Positions 5,320 through 8,928 of a DNA stretch of 8,928 nt are shown here, in pieces. This stretch comes from Lysobacteraceae bacterium (GTDB lineage Bacteria > Pseudomonadota > Gammaproteobacteria > Steroidobacterales > Steroidobacteraceae), in the NCBI GenBank assembly GCA_012516015.1, contig JAAYXG010000449.1, forward strand, positions 1-8,928, given 5' to 3'. Each line of letters starts with the position of its first letter. Within the stretch, counting starts at the first letter, position 1. Below the pieces are notes generated by a model. That model searched no databases, was not told where the DNA came from, and saw nothing but the letters and a program-made list of their open reading frames with translations. Both the position numbers and the translations under genes were made by a program.

Positions 5320-8199
5320 ATGAGCGACTCTTTGCGAGCTTTGCTCGACTCGACGCCCCTCGGGGCCGCCAACGCTTCTTACGTCGAATCTCTCTACGAA
5401 CAGTACCTGGAAGATCCAGGCGCCGTTCCTCTTCAGTGGCGCGACTACTTCGCCGGCCTTGGCGCCCGCGGGGTGGACACGGCGCACGAGCCGATCCGCA
5501 AGGCGCTCGCTGAACGAGCTCGACGCCAATCGGTATTTGCGGCGCCCTCGGCTGCGGCGACGGCGTCCGACGTGTCCGCAAAGCAAGGCGGCGTCTCGCG
5601 CCTCATGCAGGTCTACGCGAACCGCGGTCATTTGCTCGCTGACATCGACCCGCTCGGCTTGATGGAGCGCCCGGTGCCGGAGGTGCTCGAGCTGCGTCAT
5701 TTCGGGCTGAGCGAGGCGGATCTCGATACGGAATTCTTCACCGGCAGCCGCACGGATGCGATTCCTCAGCGCATGAAGCTGCGCGACATCATCGCGCAGC
5801 TCCGCCAGATCTTCTGCGGAACGATCGGCGCTGAGTTCGCGCACGTTTCGAATTCGACCGAACGGCTCTGGTTGCAGAATCGCTTTCTCGACGGTCGCGT
5901 GCGCCATCGCTTCTCGCTCGAAGAGCGCAAGACGCTGTTGCGCCTTTTGACGGCGGCGGAAGGGCTCGAGCTCTACTTCGCAACGAAGTACCCGGCGCAG
6001 AAGCGCTTCTCGCTGGAAGGCGGCGACAGCCTCATCCCGATGCTCGACGATCTCATCCAGCAGGGCGGTGTCGCCGGTGTCGAGGAGATCGTGATCGGCA
6101 TGGCGCACCGAGGGCGCTTGAACGTTCTCGTCAACGTCGTCGGCAAGTCCCCGCAGGTCATCTTCTCGGAGTTCGAGGGCCACTACGACTCGAACCACAT
6201 GCAGGGTTCGGGCGACGTGAAGTATCACAAGGGCTTCTCGACCGACATTCGCACGCCCGGGGGCAACGTCCACGTTGCCCTTGCATTCAACCCCTCGCAC
6301 CTCGAAGTCGTGAATCCGGTCGTCGAGGGTTCCGTGCGCGCGCGCCAACAGCGCCGCAACGACACTCAAGGCGACAAGGTCGTTCCGGTTCTCATTCATG
6401 GCGATGCGGCGTTTGCGGGCCAAGGCGTCGTCATGGAGACGCTGCAGCTCTCGCAGGCGCGCGGGTTCTACACGGGCGGCACGGTTCACATCATCGTCAA
6501 CAACCAGGTCGGGTTCACGATTTCCGATCCGCGCGATTCGCGCTCGACGCTGTATTGCAGCGACGTCGCGAAGATGATCGAAGCGCCGATCTTCCATGTG
6601 AACGGCGACGATCCGGAGGCGGTGCTGTTCGTGACGCGTCTCGCGCTCGACTACCGCATGACGTTCCACAAGGACGTCGTGATCGATCTCGTCTGCTATC
6701 GACGCCGCGGACACAACGAGGCCGATGAGCCGGCCGCCACGCAGCCTACGATGTATCGCAGGATTCGCGAGCACCCGACGCCGCGGCAAAAATATGCGCA
6801 GAAGCTGATCGGCGAAGGCGTGCTCACGCAGGCGGAAGCCGATGCGATGGTCGAGACCTATCGTCGCGATCTCGACGAGGGCAAGGCCACCGTTCGCAAT
6901 GCGCTCGGCATGATCGGCAACAAGCACACGGTGGACTGGTCGAAGTTCCAACTGCCCGAGCGGATCACTCCCGTCGCGACAGGTGTGCGCTTGGAGCTTC
7001 TGCGCGAGCTCGGTTCGAAGCTCGCGACGCTGCCGCAGAACCTGTCGCTTCATCGGCAAGTCGCGAACGTCGTGCAGAGTCGCGAGAAGATGGTCGCCGG
7101 CCAAATGCCGCTCGATTGGGGCTTTGCGGAGACGCTCGCCTATGCGACGCTCCTGTGCGAAGGCTTCGAAGTGCGCATCGTCGGTCAGGACAGCGGCCGC
7201 GGCACGTTCTTTCATCGTCACGCGGTCTGGCACGACCAGAACACGGGCGAGACCTACGTTCCCCTCGAGCACGTCGCGCCGAGCCAGCCGCGCTTTACCG
7301 TCATCGATTCGCTCTTGTCCGAAGAGGCGGTGCTCGGTTTCGAGTACGGCTTTTCCACGACGGAGCCCAACTGTCTCGCGATCTGGGAAGCGCAGTTCGG
7401 GGACTTCGCGAACGGCGCGCAAGTCATCATCGATCAATTCATCAGCTCGGGCGAAGCGAAGTGGGGACGACTGTGTGGATTGGCGCTGTTCCTGCCGCAC
7501 GGCTACGAAGGGCAGGGTCCGGAGCACTCTTCGGCGCGGCTCGAGCGTTTCCTGCAACTGTGCGCGGAGCAGAACATGCAAGTGTGCGTGCCCTCGACGC
7601 CCGCCCAGATGTTCCACATGCTGCACCGACAGATGAAGCAGTCGTTCAGAAAGCCGCTGATCGTCATGACGCCGAAGAGCCTTCTGCGGCACAAGCTGTC
7701 CGTATCGTCGCTCGAGGACCTAGCGCAGGGGAGCTTCAGAAACGTGATCGACGAGATCGACGACATCCGGCCCGCGGACGTGTCGCGCATCGTGTTTTGC
7801 TCCGGCAAGGTCTACTTCGACCTGCTCGAGTCGCGCCGCACCGACGGCGTGCACAACGTCGCGCTCGTGCGCATCGAACAGCTCTATCCGTTCCCGACCG
7901 AGGAGTACGCGGCCGTCGTTCGCAAATATCCGAACGCTCGCGAGATCGTGTGGTGTCAGGAAGAGCCGCAGAACCAAGGCGGCTGGTACCAGATCCGCCA
8001 TCGGCTGCAGGAACCGCTCACGAAGGAGCAGCAGTTGTTGTACGCGGGACGCGCGCCCGCCGCGGCGCCTGCGACGGGCATCTATCAAATGCACGTCGAG
8101 CAGCAGCGCGAGCTCGTCGATGCCGCGTTGCGTTCCACCAGCACGGAAGAGGCGCTCAGACAGACGACGCGGCTCAGAGCAGCCGGCAAGGCCCATTGA
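5320..8199 (+). CDS. sucA: 2-oxoglutarate dehydrogenase E1 component (succinyl-transferring)
   Basis: This is the thiamine-diphosphate enzyme that decarboxylates 2-oxoglutarate and passes the succinyl group to the lipoyl arm of SucB in the cytosolic TCA-cycle complex. The 959 residues are close to the family length (E. coli about 933). The N-terminal E1 segment YVESLYEQYLEDPGAVPLQW (21-40) is of the type that docks E1 on E2. The cofactor half has MAHRGRLN with His263, NPSHLEVVNPVVEGSVRAR (SHLE with His327), the ThDP/metal motif GDAAFAGQG from 361 to NNQ at 394-396, and RRGHNEADEP. The transketolase-like half has DWGFAETLAYATLL, GQDSGRGTFFHRH and GYEGQGPEHSSARLERFLQL. The C-terminal domain includes CQEEPQNQGGW. 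No break or missing motif was seen. CAGGA at 5302-5306 lies 13 bases before the ATG, which is long spacing; the MSDSLRALLDSTPLGAANAS start matches the family N-terminus. sucB follows after 148 bases, so the two probably form an operon. Confidence 0.98.
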   Translation: MSDSLRALLDSTPLGAANASYVESLYEQYLEDPGAVPLQWRDYFAGLGARGVDTAHEPIRKALAERARRQSVFAAPSAAATASDVSAKQGGVSRLMQVYANRGHLLADIDPLGLMERPVPEVLELRHFGLSEADLDTEFFTGSRTDAIPQRMKLRDIIAQLRQIFCGTIGAEFAHVSNSTERLWLQNRFLDGRVRHRFSLEERKTLLRLLTAAEGLELYFATKYPAQKRFSLEGGDSLIPMLDDLIQQGGVAGVEEIVIGMAHRGRLNVLVNVVGKSPQVIFSEFEGHYDSNHMQGSGDVKYHKGFSTDIRTPGGNVHVALAFNPSHLEVVNPVVEGSVRARQQRRNDTQGDKVVPVLIHGDAAFAGQGVVMETLQLSQARGFYTGGTVHIIVNNQVGFTISDPRDSRSTLYCSDVAKMIEAPIFHVNGDDPEAVLFVTRLALDYRMTFHKDVVIDLVCYRRRGHNEADEPAATQPTMYRRIREHPTPRQKYAQKLIGEGVLTQAEADAMVETYRRDLDEGKATVRNALGMIGNKHTVDWSKFQLPERITPVATGVRLELLRELGSKLATLPQNLSLHRQVANVVQSREKMVAGQMPLDWGFAETLAYATLLCEGFEVRIVGQDSGRGTFFHRHAVWHDQNTGETYVPLEHVAPSQPRFTVIDSLLSEEAVLGFEYGFSTTEPNCLAIWEAQFGDFANGAQVIIDQFISSGEAKWGRLCGLALFLPHGYEGQGPEHSSARLERFLQLCAEQNMQVCVPSTPAQMFHMLHRQMKQSFRKPLIVMTPKSLLRHKLSVSSLEDLAQGSFRNVIDEIDDIRPADVSRIVFCSGKVYFDLLESRRTDGVHNVALVRIEQLYPFPTEEYAAVVRKYPNAREIVWCQEEPQNQGGWYQIRHRLQEPLTKEQQLLYAGRAPAAAPATGIYQMHVEQQRELVDAALRSTSTEEALRQTTRLRAAGKAH

Positions 8200-8225
8200 G
8201 CGTCGATATGGAAGCGGTAAGAGAG

Positions 8226-8292
8226 GACTCGCGGCTCATGATTCGTGATTCGCGGATCGGAAGACGCCTCCCGGTGCCGCGAGTCATGGATC
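8226..8292 (+). repeat. Degenerate 7-base tandem array forming a hairpin between sucA and sucB
   Basis: From 8226 the sequence reads in steps of seven: GACTCGC, GGCTCAT, GATTCGT, GATTCGC, GGATCGG (to 8260). The reverse complement of 8266-8292 shows the same unit (GATCCAT, GACTCGC, GGCACCG). Two alternative stems exist. The first is a perfect ten-base pairing, GACTCGCGGC (8226-8235) with GCCGCGAGTC (8276-8285). The second is a 16-base RNA stem, 8240-8255 with 8277-8292, with 13 Watson-Crick and 3 G-U pairs and a 21-base loop. The element starts 27 bases after the sucA stop and would be in the sucA-sucB transcript. No T-run follows. It may affect mRNA processing or stability between the two genes, or simply be a dispersed intergenic repeat. 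Confidence 0.7.
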
Positions 8293-8347
8293 AAGGCCTG
8301 CAATTCGACCCGACGTTAACCAAACCGCTTCTCAGTAGAGATACCGA

Positions 8348-8928
8348 ATGAGCATTGAAGTCAAAGTTCCGCAACTGCCCGAATCCGTGACGGATGCCAC
8401 GCTCGTCGCGTGGCACAAGCAACCCGGAGACACGGTCTCTCGCGACGAGAATCTCGTCGATCTCGAAACCGACAAGGTCGTGCTCGAGGTGCCGGCACCG
8501 GCGTCCGGCGTGCTCAGAGAGCTCAAAGTCGAGAACGGCGCGACGGTGACGGCGGGTCAGGTGCTCGCCATCCTCGAGGAGGGTGCGGCGGCTGCGCCGA
8601 GCCAATCGACTGGCGCACCCGCAGAGAAGGCCAAGCCGGCGGCACAGCCGGAACAGAAATCGAACGGCGGCGGTGCGGCTGCCAAGCTCGCGCCGGCGGC
8701 GAAGCGCATGATCGAGGAGCACAAACTCGATGCCGGGCAGATCGCGGGCAGCGGGCGCGACGGGCGTGTCACGAAAGGCGACGTGATTCAGCACTTGGCG
8801 AAGAAGGAAGCCGCGCCGGCCGCGAAGCAGGCGAAGCCGAGCGCGCCGACCGTGCAGCTTCCCCCGGCGGGCGGGTCACGCAACGAGCAGCGCGTGCCGA
8901 TGACGCGCATGCGTGCCCGCATCGCAGA
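8348..8928 (+). CDS. sucB: 2-oxoglutarate dehydrogenase E2 (dihydrolipoyl succinyltransferase), N-terminal part
   Basis: The gene runs off the right edge with 193 codons visible. E2 forms the core of the complex, carries the succinyl group on its lipoyl arm and transfers it to CoA. The single lipoyl domain spans about 1-77 (VKVPQLPESVTDATLVAWHK) with lipoylated Lys43 in ETDKVVLEVPAP, a form typical of SucB rather than pyruvate-dehydrogenase E2. An Ala/Pro/Lys/Gln-rich flexible linker follows (about 79-112). The E1/E3-binding domain spans about 113-152 (KLAPAAKRMIEEHKLDAGQI, then GSGRDGRVTKGDVIQHL). A second linker leads into the catalytic domain, of which only RVPMTRMRARIA is seen. The catalytic His lies beyond the window. 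The ATG at 8348 has a weak GAGA ribosome site (8338-8341) six bases upstream. It belongs with sucA as the usual sucAB pair; an E3 gene may follow outside the window. Confidence 0.97.
   Translation, partial: MSIEVKVPQLPESVTDATLVAWHKQPGDTVSRDENLVDLETDKVVLEVPAPASGVLRELKVENGATVTAGQVLAILEEGAAAAPSQSTGAPAEKAKPAAQPEQKSNGGGAAAKLAPAAKRMIEEHKLDAGQIAGSGRDGRVTKGDVIQHLAKKEAAPAAKQAKPSAPTVQLPPAGGSRNEQRVPMTRMRARIA

Noticed and set aside
5266..7692. An 808-codon open frame on the minus strand opposite sucA
   Set aside because: It lies entirely opposite a well-conserved gene. Its translation is rich in Arg, Leu, Glu and His with no recognisable domain, as expected from the third-position GC bias of the coding strand.

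Overview
The window looks like chromosomal DNA of a GC-rich proteobacterium, most likely a gammaproteobacterium. The pointers are a SucA-SucB pair of proteobacterial type, a WcaJ/WbaP-type priming transferase, and short degenerate tandem repeats folded into hairpins between genes, of a kind I associate with Xanthomonadales-like genomes. The species cannot be fixed from sequence alone. All six genes lie on the + strand.

Left part (1-1537): the C-terminal half of an acyl-CoA synthetase (ANL superfamily), then after 27 bases a complete IclR-family regulator, probably in the same transcript and probably controlling that fatty-acid or aromatic-acid module. The 285-base gap that follows holds a 103-base imperfect palindrome whose two arms are each built from degenerate 8-base units, plus an orphan AAGGAGGAG Shine-Dalgarno match.

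Middle part (1823-5085): a two-gene unit with a 14-base gap. The first gene is a polyprenyl-phosphate sugar-1-phosphate transferase with the C-terminal catalytic domain intact, the enzyme that starts assembly of a lipid-linked polysaccharide. The second is a 591-residue protein that joins three domains: a nucleotidyltransferase-like N-terminal domain, a thymidylate-kinase-like P-loop domain whose Walker A and DRY motifs are both altered, and a C-terminal left-handed beta-helix of the serine-acetyltransferase type. No glycosyltransferase, flippase or polymerase is present, so this is an orphan pair or an outlier of a polysaccharide locus. The fusion is the most unusual coding feature here.

Right part (5320-8928): sucA, complete, and sucB, cut by the window end. 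These are the E1 and E2 parts of the 2-oxoglutarate dehydrogenase complex of the TCA cycle. The 148-base gap between them holds a second hairpin, made of degenerate 7-base units and paired over 16 positions if G-U pairs are allowed. The two hairpins share one design (inverted arms of short degenerate tandem units just after a stop codon) but differ in unit length, and they are the main non-coding observation.
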